NCBI RefSeq assembly: GCF_000317535.1
Contig: NC_019757.1
Span: 1,959,001-2,023,000, forward strand
Source of the DNA: Cylindrospermum stagnale PCC 7417
Lineage (GTDB): Bacteria; Cyanobacteriota; Cyanobacteriia; Cyanobacteriales; Nostocaceae
Reading direction: 5' to 3'
DNA length: 64,000 nt
In this document: piece after piece, positions 26,430 to 34,752 of the stretch
Numbering within the stretch: position 1 is the first letter of the stretch
Layout of the letters: the number at the start of each line of letters is the position of its first letter
Made by a program: the position numbers and the translations under genes
Notes under the pieces: generated by a model
What the model was told of the DNA's origin: nothing
The model's database searches: none
What the model saw: only the letters and a program-made list of their open reading frames with translations

Positions 26430-27941
26430 TTGCTGCACTAGCTGTTCTTGGGATGAATTGGGAGTACCCGAAGTACGCGGAGTAGCAGTTGTTTGAGTCT
26501 GATTATCCGCCCTCTCAACAGATAACGGTGCGGGTTTAATCATCAGCGGCTGCTGGATAGGAGGAGGGGGAGGAGCCACCAAATCTGGCTGGTTCACAGA
26601 TACTTTGGGACTGAGGGCAGGAATCACCAAATCTGGCTGATTCACAGATGCTTTGGCTTTAGGTTTGGCGATCGCAACATCTGGCTGATTCACAGATGCT
26701 TTGAGTGCGTCTAAAGTCACAGCCACCTGTGCTTCCTGCTGCATCTGTTGTGTGGAAGACACCAATTTACTCAGACCATTCACCAATTGCAGAAGATTTT
26801 TGCGGAAAGCGGGATCGCCTGTCAATTCATCCAAATCAGAAGTGATTTTTTGGGTGTTTTCAAAAGTTACTCTCGCTGAATCTAGGGTTTGTTGCAATAG
26901 CACGCTATTTTTCGGATCGTTTAAGGCTTTACTAGCATCCCGTAAATTAGCTGAGGCTTGAGCGGCATTAGCCGAGAGAGTTTCTAAGTTTTTTAGTAAT
27001 TCGCCTTGGGTTAAGCGATTCACCGCAGGCGAAAGGCTAGTAACTGTCTGCCGCAGTTGGTTGCTAGTTTGGGTGATATTGTTCAAAGCACCAACCAACG
27101 AAGAACGATTTGTTGTCACCAAATTATCCAAATTGTTCAGCAACCGACTCGCTTGACTTGCGGTTAAACTAAATTGTTTTGCCGTTGTACTGAATTCATT
27201 CGCCGTGTTACCAAATACATTTGCTGTTCTCGTCGTGGTTGTTGTGAGTTGATTTGTTGCCCGTTGTAATGTCACAGCAGTGCCCGAAAATATGCCTAGT
27301 TGCCCTTTAAAGCTTCTGCTCAAACTCTGGAGATCCTTACTAAGTGCAGCGACACTGGACGCCGCATCGGCAGAGGTTTCCATCAGTTTATTCACATTTT
27401 GAGCAAATTTTTCGTTAGAGTAGGCAGCGGCGAAATTAGTTGATTGGCGAATTAGATCATCGGTACTGATACCAATTTGACCTTTTAACCGTGAGCCATT
27501 GCAAATGATCAGGCTGGGATTGCAATTTTTGTCTAGGGGTTTAGCGACAGTAGCCCCAGTAGGTAGGGATGTCTTGGGGATGATATCAATAATGCTTTCG
27601 CTAATTAATCCGGTTTGATTAGCTTCAATCACCGTCTCACTAGGAATAATCAAGTCAGCCGGAGCAATTTGAATTTCCACTTCAACGCTATTTGGTTTTG
27701 GTTGAACTTTGGTAATACTGCCGACTTTGACGCCACGAAACCGAACTGGTGCGCCTTTTTGCATCCCGCCAGCGTTGGCAAACTCCACAATCGCTTTATA
27801 GGAACTGCTACCCCCGGTAAATCTATTCAACCACAGAATAATTACTCCAAATACCCCTAGTCCTAACAGAATCAATAGACCTACAGAACCTTCTCTCAAT
27901 GTTCGCGCAGACGCGAAGCGGCTTGACATTAAACCTCGCAT
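26400..27941 (-). CDS. MCE/MlaD-family lipid-transport substrate-binding protein
   Basis: This 513-residue protein has one N-terminal membrane helix (about 22-42), an MCE domain (about 45-120: YKAIVEFANAGGMQKGAPVRFRGVKVGSITKV, then ETVIEANQTGLISESIIDIIP), and a long coiled-coil region. The C-terminal tail is Pro-rich with three SVNQPD repeats. It is the periplasmic component of a Mla/TGD-like ABC lipid importer; the ATPase gene lies 119 bp upstream in the same direction, and the permease is not in the window. The stop codon TGA is complementary to the TCAA right end of the TnpB element, so the original C-terminus may have been altered. Near the N-terminus a TTCGCG-CAGA-CGCGAA palindrome (27902-27917) encodes RFASAR and may be another small repeat insertion. 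Confidence 0.9.
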   Translation of the reverse strand: MRGLMSSRFASARTLREGSVGLLILLGLGVFGVIILWLNRFTGGSSSYKAIVEFANAGGMQKGAPVRFRGVKVGSITKVQPKPNSVEVEIQIAPADLIIPSETVIEANQTGLISESIIDIIPKTSLPTGATVAKPLDKNCNPSLIICNGSRLKGQIGISTDDLIRQSTNFAAAYSNEKFAQNVNKLMETSADAASSVAALSKDLQSLSRSFKGQLGIFSGTAVTLQRATNQLTTTTTRTANVFGNTANEFSTTAKQFSLTASQASRLLNNLDNLVTTNRSSLVGALNNITQTSNQLRQTVTSLSPAVNRLTQGELLKNLETLSANAAQASANLRDASKALNDPKNSVLLQQTLDSARVTFENTQKITSDLDELTGDPAFRKNLLQLVNGLSKLVSSTQQMQQEAQVAVTLDALKASVNQPDVAIAKPKAKASVNQPDLVIPALSPKVSVNQPDLVAPPPPPIQQPLMIKPAPLSVERADNQTQTTATPRTSGTPNSSQEQLVQQLRDYGKQGN

Positions 27942-28060
27942 TTTTTTTCCTCTACCCGACTATTATTCCTGAGTGCTCTAAAGCCCTAGATGGCTGCGCT
28001 GACAGCGCAGCTTGTGCTGAGTGGGAAAAATCTACTCAGGATTTAAAACTCAGCACTAGC

Positions 28061-28843
28061 TTAACCGACAACCTGAATCGGCCCATGCACACTCCCACTC
28101 ATAAATTGTCTGATCAAAGGGTGGTCTGTGCTATCTATTTGATTAACTGTACCTTGCCATTGCACCTTACCTTGATAAAGAAAAATTAGTCTGTCAGCTG
28201 TCCGCCGAATGGTGCTGTCTTGGTGAGTAATAATCGCATAGGTACTACAGGCACCTTGTGTAAGTTGCAAATGACGGATTAAATCTTCGATCACTGTTGA
28301 GGCAATGGGATCAAGTCCGGCTGTTGGTTCATCGTATAGTAAGACAGATGGGCTATCAGCGGGTTTATCGGGGTTAGACATAATCGCACGGGCAAAACTT
28401 ACCCTTTTTCGCATCCCTCCAGAAAGTTCAGCAGGGTAAAGGTTGCCGATTCCCGGTAAGCCTACCATGTCTAATTTTTCATTTACCAGTTCTCGAATGC
28501 GCGATCGCTTTAATTTAGAATTTTGATACAACAAAAACCCCACATTCTCCTCTACCGTCAACGAATCAAATAACGCCGCCTGTTGAAACACCATCCCAAT
28601 CCCAATTGGATCGGAAGCATCCTCAATCAACCCATCTCGCCGTACCCCTTGCACATAAATTTCTCCCTCATCAGGTTGCAATAACCCAGCTATTATTCTT
28701 AAAACCGTCGATTTACCAGTCCCTGAAGGGCCAATAATCCCCAGTGCTTCCCCCCGGTGAATCGTCAAATCCACATGATCTAAAACCTTATTGTTACCAA
28801 AGGATTTAGAAATGCCTTTCAGTTCAATCAATGGTTCAGTCAT
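28061..28843 (-). CDS. ABC transporter ATP-binding protein, MlaF/TGD3 type
   Basis: The 260-residue ATPase has Walker A GPSGTGKST, Q-loop GMVFQQAALFDSL, signature LSGGMRKRVSFARAI, Walker B VLLYDEPTAGLDP and H-loop IITHQD. The sequence FDSLTV..NV near the Q-loop and the GLDP after Walker B are typical of MlaF/Ttg2A. It would energise lipid movement between membranes together with the downstream MCE protein. The start codon lies within the first unit of a 28-copy heptamer array that forms the whole upstream region; no ribosome binding site is visible because the array replaces it. Whether the true leader is within or beyond the array is unclear. Confidence 0.92.
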   Translation of the reverse strand: MTEPLIELKGISKSFGNNKVLDHVDLTIHRGEALGIIGPSGTGKSTVLRIIAGLLQPDEGEIYVQGVRRDGLIEDASDPIGIGMVFQQAALFDSLTVEENVGFLLYQNSKLKRSRIRELVNEKLDMVGLPGIGNLYPAELSGGMRKRVSFARAIMSNPDKPADSPSVLLYDEPTAGLDPIASTVIEDLIRHLQLTQGACSTYAIITHQDSTIRRTADRLIFLYQGKVQWQGTVNQIDSTDHPLIRQFMSGSVHGPIQVVG

Positions 28844-29035
28844 TAGTCATTAGTCATTAGTCATTGGTCATTAGTCATTGGTCATTGGTCATTGGTCATT
28901 GGTCATTGGTCATTGGTCATTGGTCATTGGTCATTGGTCATTGGTCATTGGTCATTGGTCATTGGTCATTGGTCATTGGTCATTGGTCATTGGTCATTGG
29001 TCATTGGTCATTGGTCATTGGTCATTGGTCATTGG
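28840..29035. repeat. Tandem array of 28 copies of the heptamer TCATTGG/TCATTAG
   Basis: The run from 28840 to 29035 is exactly 196 bp, or 28 units of 7 bp. The first three units and the fifth are TCATTAG; the rest are TCATTGG. It is a short tandemly repeated repetitive (STRR) array as known from heterocystous cyanobacteria. It fills the space between the divergent mlaF-like gene and the CrtI/CrtH-like gene, and supplies the mlaF ATG. On the minus strand each unit contains ATGA. Confidence 0.97.
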
Positions 29036-29076
29036 TCAGGGGAAAATAATTAACCAACAGAGGATCAAGAACAAAT

Positions 29077-30576
29077 ATGCAAGATAGTGATGTCATTGTC
29101 ATTGGTAGTGGTATCGGCGGTTTATCTGCTGCCGGGTTACTTGCTCGTTACGGTAAGCGAGTCATTGTGTGTGAAAGTCATACAATTGCTGGAGGTGCTG
29201 CTCATAGCTTTAAACGGCGGGGCTTTGAATTTGATTCTGGCCCTTCTTTTTATTGTGGTTTGAACGATGCCCAGAGCTTGAATCCTGTAAAACAAATTCT
29301 GGATGTTCTCGGTGAATCCCTCCAAGTTATACCCTATAATCCCTTAGGACACTACCACTTTCCCGAAGGTTCTGTTGCGGTTTATAGCAACCCTGAAGAA
29401 TACCGACAGGAGGTGCATAAAATCACGCCCCAAGGTGCTAAAGAACTCCAGCGGTTTGAAGAACGCTTGTTAGGTTTGTATGAGGCGATGAAAGGCATTC
29501 CCACTATAGCATTGAGGGCTGATTGGCAATTGCTGCCGATATTACTGGGTCGTTACCTGCCGTCTTTAGCAAAAATGTTCTTCAACTTGCCAATCATCCA
29601 AGCATCTGTAGGTAGTGTGATGGATGCAACGGTTAAAGATCCTTGGGTACGGCGACTAATTGATCTAGAATGCTTTCTACTTTCTGGCTTAAAGGCAGAT
29701 GGAACAATTGCTCCAGAGGTAGCTTTTATGTTGGGGGAGCGATCGCGTGTTGGGGTAGAGTATCCTTTGGGAGGCAGTAAAGCGATCGTCAATGCTTTGG
29801 TGCGGGGTTTACAACGCTGGGGCGGTGAGTTGCGTCTGGGATGCCACGTTGAACAAATTTTGGTGGAATCTGGAAAAGCCGTTGGCGTCAAATTGCGAAC
29901 GGGTGAAATTTTCAAAGCGCCTATAATAATTTCCAACGCCACAATTTGGGATACCTACAAACACCTGCTACGTCCTGAAGACTTACCCCCAGCTTACCGC
30001 CAAGCGGCTTTAGATACGCCAGCGGTTGAGAGTTTTATGCATTTGCACTTAGGCATCCGCGCCGATGGTTTAGAAAACTTAACCGGACATCATGTGGTGG
30101 TTCACGATTCTAGTCAAGACATCACCACACCAGGTAATACTTGCATGATTTCCATTCCCAGTGTGTGGGATGCAACTTTAGCCCCTGAAGGACATCACGT
30201 TGTTCATGCTTACACCCTCGAACCTTTCGCTGGCTGGGAACGGAATGATCAATATGAACAGAAGAAAACAGAAAAAGCCCAATCTTTATATCGCGCCCTA
30301 GAGAAAATTATCCCCGATATTCGCCAGCGTGTAGAGTTGGAACTTATCGGTACACCCCTAACCCATGCCCATTATCTAAGACGTTATCACGGAACCTATG
30401 GTCCTGCTATATCAGCGGGTAAAGGAATGTTTCCCGGTTCACAAACGCCAATCAAAGGTTTGTACCGCGTAGGTGATAGCACAATGCCAGGAATTGGCGT
30501 CCCAGCCGCCGCTGCATCTGGTATTTTGCGCGCTAATACTTTGGTAAGTGTATCGCAGATGCTGGAGTTGTTATAG
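29077..30576 (+). CDS. FAD-dependent oxidoreductase of the CrtI/CrtH (carotenoid desaturase/isomerase-like) family
   Basis: The 499-residue protein starts with the dinucleotide-binding motif VIVIGSGIGGLSAAGLLARYGKRVIVCE and has HTIAGGAAHSFKRRGFEFDSGPS, the second conserved FAD segment of this family. The C-terminus GLYRVGDSTMPGIGVPAAAASGILRANTL is the FAD-contacting region of CrtI/CrtH/CrtO-type enzymes. It most likely acts on a carotenoid or another isoprenoid at the membrane; it is not close enough for me to call it CrtH or CrtO. It is divergent from the mla operon across the heptamer array. No other carotenoid gene is in the window. Confidence 0.85.
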   Translation: MQDSDVIVIGSGIGGLSAAGLLARYGKRVIVCESHTIAGGAAHSFKRRGFEFDSGPSFYCGLNDAQSLNPVKQILDVLGESLQVIPYNPLGHYHFPEGSVAVYSNPEEYRQEVHKITPQGAKELQRFEERLLGLYEAMKGIPTIALRADWQLLPILLGRYLPSLAKMFFNLPIIQASVGSVMDATVKDPWVRRLIDLECFLLSGLKADGTIAPEVAFMLGERSRVGVEYPLGGSKAIVNALVRGLQRWGGELRLGCHVEQILVESGKAVGVKLRTGEIFKAPIIISNATIWDTYKHLLRPEDLPPAYRQAALDTPAVESFMHLHLGIRADGLENLTGHHVVVHDSSQDITTPGNTCMISIPSVWDATLAPEGHHVVHAYTLEPFAGWERNDQYEQKKTEKAQSLYRALEKIIPDIRQRVELELIGTPLTHAHYLRRYHGTYGPAISAGKGMFPGSQTPIKGLYRVGDSTMPGIGVPAAAASGILRANTLVSVSQMLELL

Positions 30577-30624
30577 ATATCTAGAGTAGTTACGCCAATT
30601 TCTTTTGGGTGAGGTAAACAAGGA

Positions 30625-30639
30625 TGGGCATCCTGCCCA
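30625..30639. repeat. Dispersed palindrome TGGGCA-TCC-TGCCCA
   Basis: A perfect 6-bp stem with a 3-nt loop lies within GGATGGGCATCCTGCCCAAC, about 50 bp after the oxidoreductase stop. It is one of the short-loop palindromes repeated between genes in this window. Confidence 0.5.
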
Positions 30640-30790
30640 ACCCACAAGATTTATAATATTAAGATGTGTACTTCATTTACTTGCAAAGTACTGTATTTTT
30701 TGTTTCGCGCCAAGAGAGCTATAAAGTAGGTGAGTTAAGGTTTTATGATAATGGAAAGATTGCGGGCATGAAGGAAACAACTGAGCAGAT

Positions 30791-31021
30791 ATGCCCAAGA
30801 AAATTAGAGAATTGAAAAGTTTATTGTTGCAAGCTGGGTTTGCTTATAAACCTGCCAAGGGAAGTCATAGCAAATGGATACATCCAAAATTCTCAAAAGC
30901 TATTATTATTGCAGGTAAAGATGGCAGTGATGCTAAAGCATATTTAGAAAAGCAGGTAACGGAAGCACTGGCAGAACTAAAGAAGATTGAAGCAGATGAA
31001 CAGGAGAAACCAGAAGAATGA
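30791..31021 (+). CDS. hicA: HicA-family toxin (mRNA interferase)
   Basis: The 76-residue protein matches HicA: MPKKIRELKSLLLQAGFAYKPAKGSHSKWIHPKF, with the catalytic His26 in KGSHSKW on a dsRNA-binding-like fold. It continues to an extended charged tail. HicA cuts mRNA and tmRNA and is neutralised by HicB. The stop codon overlaps the hicB start (ATGA), so the two are coupled. The product has a slightly longer, Glu-rich C-terminus than minimal HicA proteins. Confidence 0.9.
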   Translation: MPKKIRELKSLLLQAGFAYKPAKGSHSKWIHPKFSKAIIIAGKDGSDAKAYLEKQVTEALAELKKIEADEQEKPEE

Positions 31022-31242
31022 AATATACAATAATTATTCAATGGTCTGAAGAAGATCAATGTTATGTAGTTTCACTGCCTGATTTTACTAACGTAATGCA
31101 GCCTTGTACTCATGGAGAAACTTACGAAGAAGCTTTGAAAAACGCTCAGGAAGTGTTAGAAATGCTGATTGAGTCGTGTTTGGAAGATGGTGAACCACTT
31201 CCCGAACCGCAAGTTCTAGGAAAGTCTTTAAAAGTGGCGTAA
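31018..31242 (+). CDS. hicB: HicB-family antitoxin
   Basis: The 74-residue protein has the HicB partial RNase H fold: MKYTIIIQWSEEDQCYVVSLPDF, then CTHGETYEEALKNAQEVLEMLIE and the end GEPLPEP. There is no C-terminal helix-turn-helix, so operon control may rely on the complex or be absent. It is translationally coupled to hicA. A hairpin transcript end lies 18 bp after the stop codon. Confidence 0.9.
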   Translation: MKYTIIIQWSEEDQCYVVSLPDFTNVMQPCTHGETYEEALKNAQEVLEMLIESCLEDGEPLPEPQVLGKSLKVA

Positions 31243-31259
31243 TTTTTACATTTATGTAG

Positions 31260-31284
31260 GTTGGGTTTTACTTTCAAACCCAAC
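31260..31284 (+). terminator. Hairpin after hicAB
   Basis: GTTGGGTTT (31260-31268) pairs perfectly with AAACCCAAC (31276-31284) around a 7-nt loop; TTATTTTTTGG follows about 7 nt later. It also resembles a Nostoc dispersed repeat. Confidence 0.6.
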
Positions 31285-31350
31285 ATTGATTATTTTTTGG
31301 TTGGCTTAAATATAATAGCGCTACCCAATCTACAATAATTATTGGTACAA

Positions 31351-32805
31351 TTACCTTAGCAATGAATTAATAAAATCAATTTCTTGCTGTGCTTCTGGAG
31401 TTAACTGTATTGGGTCAAACGTGGATAATAAAAATTGATTAAAATCTTCATCATCTTTTTCAAGAATTACATAATTTTCCCCAGAACCCAACATTTGATT
31501 GACTATACTTTTAGAACTAAATATCCTCGCAACTAATCCAGCAATAGCAAAGACAATTTCAGGGCTATGTTCGACACCTGTAATTTTTGTCCAAGCTTCT
31601 CTAGCCGTAAGTATTTCTGTATCAATTTTCGCCATGAATGAATTAAGCTTTTCCCGCTTACCGTAACCTAAAGCAATTTTATATGTGCTGATTTCAGGCA
31701 GTAAATTTTCTTCCTGTATCAGTCTTTGTTTAGCTGAAAAAGCATCTACCATACTCTTATTCATCACAGCAGGACCGCTTTTAATATCAAAAGCTTCTTT
31801 TCCCACAACTACATCAACCCCACCATCATAAATTTCTCGGCAATTCCCAAATGCACTCACTAAAGTTTCAAAAAGGTAGCCATATTTGGTCTCTAAGCTA
31901 CTATTTAGCTTTCCTCCTACAGCAAATTCTCTAGCTTCAGGGAAACTCAAAAATAATGAGCGAAATAAAAACGGATTACCAGTTGATATAGCTTCTTGAG
32001 CCATTTCTAAAGTAGTATTTTCCATTCCAATAATTTTCTCAAGGAATAGTATGGCTATATCAAAATATTGTTGTTTCAGGCTAAATAAACTTGCTATAAT
32101 ATTAAGAATTGCAATATCATTATCACCTGTATCAAATAGTAAATGTTGAATATCTGGAAGAAACACTAGAGGTGTTTTTTGGAGCATTACCCAGTTCTTT
32201 AATAAAAATTTTTTAAAAATTAACCCGTTTTGGCTTGATGATATTCCCACCAGCGGTTTATTGTTAATTTTGCCTAGCAAGATAATTATCCTAGTTAGGA
32301 TTTCTACTTGAATTAACATTTTTTCTAATAAATTAGCATCCCATTTAAGTTGCTGTGTAAAAAATTGAGACATATCTAGGCGTTCTTGGTTAGATACACT
32401 TATCAAAGCCTGACTCCAAGATAGAGAATTAACTTTTATATTCTCAAAACTTTGAACAATCGTGGTAATTGTTACTGCTTTTTTAGGTGGAACAAAATAG
32501 TTCAATAATTTTCTTATTATAGGCTGTTCTGATAATTGAAGAGCAACTGATTCTATTTTTCGCCTTTGCTCAGACTGTTCAACTGCTGCCAGATAAATAC
32601 TTCGCTTAACAATTATTTTGTCAATTTCTTCATCTGTAATCATTTGTATGTACTTGCCCTTTTTGTCCACCCAACGAATACTTTTTAGATCATCATCACT
32701 GATGTCTAGATATTTTTCCATATCAACGATATTTTCTGCAAGTAATGCTGAACGTTTAACGCCAGCATCTTTAAGTAAAATATTCAGGATTACTTTGTCA
32801 GTCAT
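31351..32805 (-). CDS. Putative type II restriction endonuclease
   Basis: This 484-residue protein has a C-terminal region reading KYGYLFETLVSAFGNCREIYDGGVDVVVGKEAFDIKSGPAVMNKSM. The Asp in GGVDV and the D-I-K of FDIKSGP fit a PD-(D/E)XK nuclease core, with a following SGP motif often seen in type II enzymes. The N-terminal 300 residues are helical and charged and presumably bind DNA. The gene lies 32 bp downstream of an m5C methyltransferase gene in the same operon, which is the main reason to call it the cognate nuclease. It looks related to the PmeII-type family, but I am not sure of that. Recognition sequence unknown. Confidence 0.7.
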   Translation of the reverse strand: MTDKVILNILLKDAGVKRSALLAENIVDMEKYLDISDDDLKSIRWVDKKGKYIQMITDEEIDKIIVKRSIYLAAVEQSEQRRKIESVALQLSEQPIIRKLLNYFVPPKKAVTITTIVQSFENIKVNSLSWSQALISVSNQERLDMSQFFTQQLKWDANLLEKMLIQVEILTRIIILLGKINNKPLVGISSSQNGLIFKKFLLKNWVMLQKTPLVFLPDIQHLLFDTGDNDIAILNIIASLFSLKQQYFDIAILFLEKIIGMENTTLEMAQEAISTGNPFLFRSLFLSFPEAREFAVGGKLNSSLETKYGYLFETLVSAFGNCREIYDGGVDVVVGKEAFDIKSGPAVMNKSMVDAFSAKQRLIQEENLLPEISTYKIALGYGKREKLNSFMAKIDTEILTAREAWTKITGVEHSPEIVFAIAGLVARIFSSKSIVNQMLGSGENYVILEKDDEDFNQFLLSTFDPIQLTPEAQQEIDFINSLLR

Positions 32806-32837
32806 AGATAATATGTTTTGAGATTTTTATTTGCTAA

Positions 32838-34013
32838 TTAAAATAGTGTAAGTTGATATGGTTCCTGTATTCCTGTAACTTCCTCTTTCTTAATAAGCTT
32901 ATAGATATGTTCACCTATAGCTTTAGCGAGTAACACTGGAACTGCATTACCAATCTGACGATATTTAGAGGCAGTTGAGCCATGAAATACCCAGTTATCA
33001 GGAAAAGTCTGAATCTGCAAACATTCTCTAATACTCAGAGGGCGTAACTCTTCTGGATGGCACATATCTGTTGCTTTTTGGTGCGGACTTGTGGTGATAG
33101 TCGGCGATGGTTTATCCCAAGATAAACGACGATAAAAACCAACTTTTCCCCCTCCTGATTTATAAGCACCCCCCATCGCTTCTTGCTTTAAATCGTCGGG
33201 TAAATATCTCCAGTTTTGACCAGCTTTTAGTAGACGCAAATACTTAAGACGATTTTCTGAGTAAGACAAATACTCTGGTTTAGGATCTTCTAAATTCTCC
33301 AATGCATCTTTGATAGTTAGCCATTTAGGTAACCCATTCATTCCATTCTCGCTGTGAGTGGGTAAAGGAAAGGTTAATGATTGACTCTCTCTAGAAGCAA
33401 TAAATATCACTCGTTTCCTGTTTTGCGGAACTCCATAATCTGCTGCTTCTAATAGTTTGGGAAGAGCAACTTTATATCCCAAACTTTTCATTTCCGAAAG
33501 CACAACTTGTAGTGCAGAACCAGACATTTCCTCCGGTTCTAGGGTAGGGAAACCAAACCCACGCTGATCATGAGGTCTGTGGCGAATTGGTGCAGATAAC
33601 AAACCTCTAACATTCTCCATCACAAAAAAGCGAGGTTGTATGCCTTCAATGATCCTGATAAATTCCATAAATAAGCTACCACGTGGGTCCATAACAGAAC
33701 CACGCTTTCCTGCGGTGCTGAAAGGTTGGCAAGGTGGCCCCCCTGTTACTAGATCCACTTCCCCCGGTTTTAAAGGTCTACCAAGGTTAAGAACTCGTCC
33801 CCCTTCTTCTAGTAATGTTTGGGGTAGAGTAGCGCGAATATCTCTAGGAACTGCACTTTCAGACAGATATGGACGATTAACAGCTATTGTCTTTGTGGCA
33901 TCAGCGTCTATTTCCACTACACTAACTGTGTGAAACCCTGCCTGTTCCATGCCTAGGTCTAGACCACCAGCACCTGCAAATAAACCAATTGATATAAGCT
34001 GATTTTCTATCAC
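32838..34013 (-). CDS. DNA (cytosine-5) methyltransferase
   Basis: The 391-residue protein has the ordered m5C motifs. Motif I is FAGAGGLDLGMEQAGF (12-27) and motif IV is GGPPCQPFSTAGKRG, with nucleophile Cys95. Motif VI is ENVRGLL and motif VIII is QNRKRVIFIAS. After a target-recognition region of about 100 residues come RECLQIQTFPDNWVFHG and motif X QIGNAVPVLLAKAIG. It methylates cytosine in a duplex target and should protect against the downstream endonuclease. It is the middle gene of a three-gene minus-strand operon (gaps 18 and 32 bp). Confidence 0.95.
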   Translation of the reverse strand: MIENQLISIGLFAGAGGLDLGMEQAGFHTVSVVEIDADATKTIAVNRPYLSESAVPRDIRATLPQTLLEEGGRVLNLGRPLKPGEVDLVTGGPPCQPFSTAGKRGSVMDPRGSLFMEFIRIIEGIQPRFFVMENVRGLLSAPIRHRPHDQRGFGFPTLEPEEMSGSALQVVLSEMKSLGYKVALPKLLEAADYGVPQNRKRVIFIASRESQSLTFPLPTHSENGMNGLPKWLTIKDALENLEDPKPEYLSYSENRLKYLRLLKAGQNWRYLPDDLKQEAMGGAYKSGGGKVGFYRRLSWDKPSPTITTSPHQKATDMCHPEELRPLSIRECLQIQTFPDNWVFHGSTASKYRQIGNAVPVLLAKAIGEHIYKLIKKEEVTGIQEPYQLTLF

Positions 34014-34031
34014 AATGATCGTACTTCACTC

Positions 34032-34670
34032 TTATAGCTGACAAATTGCTTTGAGAACTTGTAGTAATTCAATTGCACGGGGAGATTCCATTAAATTTAA
34101 TAATGGCATCAGGTGATAAATTGCAACTTCTTTCTGCTGAATATATACAAATTGATAACTTCTGCCATTGGTCACTAAACCCCAAACAAAATTTTGACGC
34201 TCCAAACTTTTATAAGCATAAGTTAGTAATTGGGGTAAGCCAGTGAAAACATCAATTTGGCTATTTTTAGATTCAATTAACAATACCCAAAAATAGGCAT
34301 TAACTTTTGTGGGTTTAGCTTTAGTGACAGCTAAGATATCTAACCTACCTTTAACTATTGTATCTTCATCGGCAATTTCAATATTTTCTATATTTTCTTC
34401 TAAAATAATCTCGATAGGATAGCGATAAAAACCAGCTAATCGCATTAATGGAGCAAGGGCGAGAAATTTAACTTGTCCTTCAGAAACTTTGCCGGCTGTG
34501 AGGTAACGCCGAAAATCGTCTCGTATTTGTAAAAGTTCTTTCTGTTCAACTTCTGTTAGTGGTTCTAAAGATAATAAAAATTGAGTAAATGTGTCGGCAT
34601 ACTGTTCTTGAAAGCCGAAAAGACGCTGCACATCTTCTAGTGATAGATTTTGGGCATTTAATATTGCCAT
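34032..34670 (-). CDS. PD-(D/E)XK-like protein, often annotated as restriction subunit R
   Basis: The 212-residue protein has EDTIVKGRLDILAVTKAK followed by AYFWVLLIESKNSQIDVFTGLPQLLTYAYKSL. The Asp of RLDIL and the E-x-K of IESKNS are the expected nuclease-core residues. The C-terminal part (FVWGLVTNGRSYQFVYIQ) is the usual continuation in cyanobacterial proteins labelled type I restriction R-like. It is first in a probable operon, 18 bp before the methyltransferase gene. It may belong to the restriction system or simply be one of many stand-alone copies of this family. Confidence 0.75.
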   Translation of the reverse strand: MAILNAQNLSLEDVQRLFGFQEQYADTFTQFLLSLEPLTEVEQKELLQIRDDFRRYLTAGKVSEGQVKFLALAPLMRLAGFYRYPIEIILEENIENIEIADEDTIVKGRLDILAVTKAKPTKVNAYFWVLLIESKNSQIDVFTGLPQLLTYAYKSLERQNFVWGLVTNGRSYQFVYIQQKEVAIYHLMPLLNLMESPRAIELLQVLKAICQL

Positions 34671-34701
34671 AATTGGAGTAATTATGTTTACGTTGTTCTT
34701 G

Positions 34702-34720
34702 GACAGGCAAGATGCCTGTC
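34702..34720. repeat. Dispersed palindrome GACAGGCA-AGA-TGCCTGTC
   Basis: Perfect 8-bp arms surround a 3-nt loop in the short gap between the dihydroorotase paralogue stop and the start of the PD-(D/E)XK gene. It is in the position of a transcript end for the former. Confidence 0.6.
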
Positions 34721-34752
34721 TTACATATATTGTGTATTGATAAGAGAGGGAA

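Noticed and set aside
28840-29035. Possible CRISPR-like array
   Set aside because: The units are contiguous 7-mers with no spacers and no cas genes nearby; it is a simple tandem repeat.
28864-29087. Two open frames encoding repeated GHWSLVI units
   Set aside because: They are translations of the 7-bp tandem array; a 7-bp unit without stops on this strand stays open in all frames. No ribosome site or conserved sequence.
30791-34670. Reading HicAB, the restriction operon and the TnpB elements as one defence island or prophage
   Set aside because: The genes are interspersed with housekeeping genes (mla, pyrC-like, crt-like), and no integrase, attachment repeats or phage structural genes were seen.
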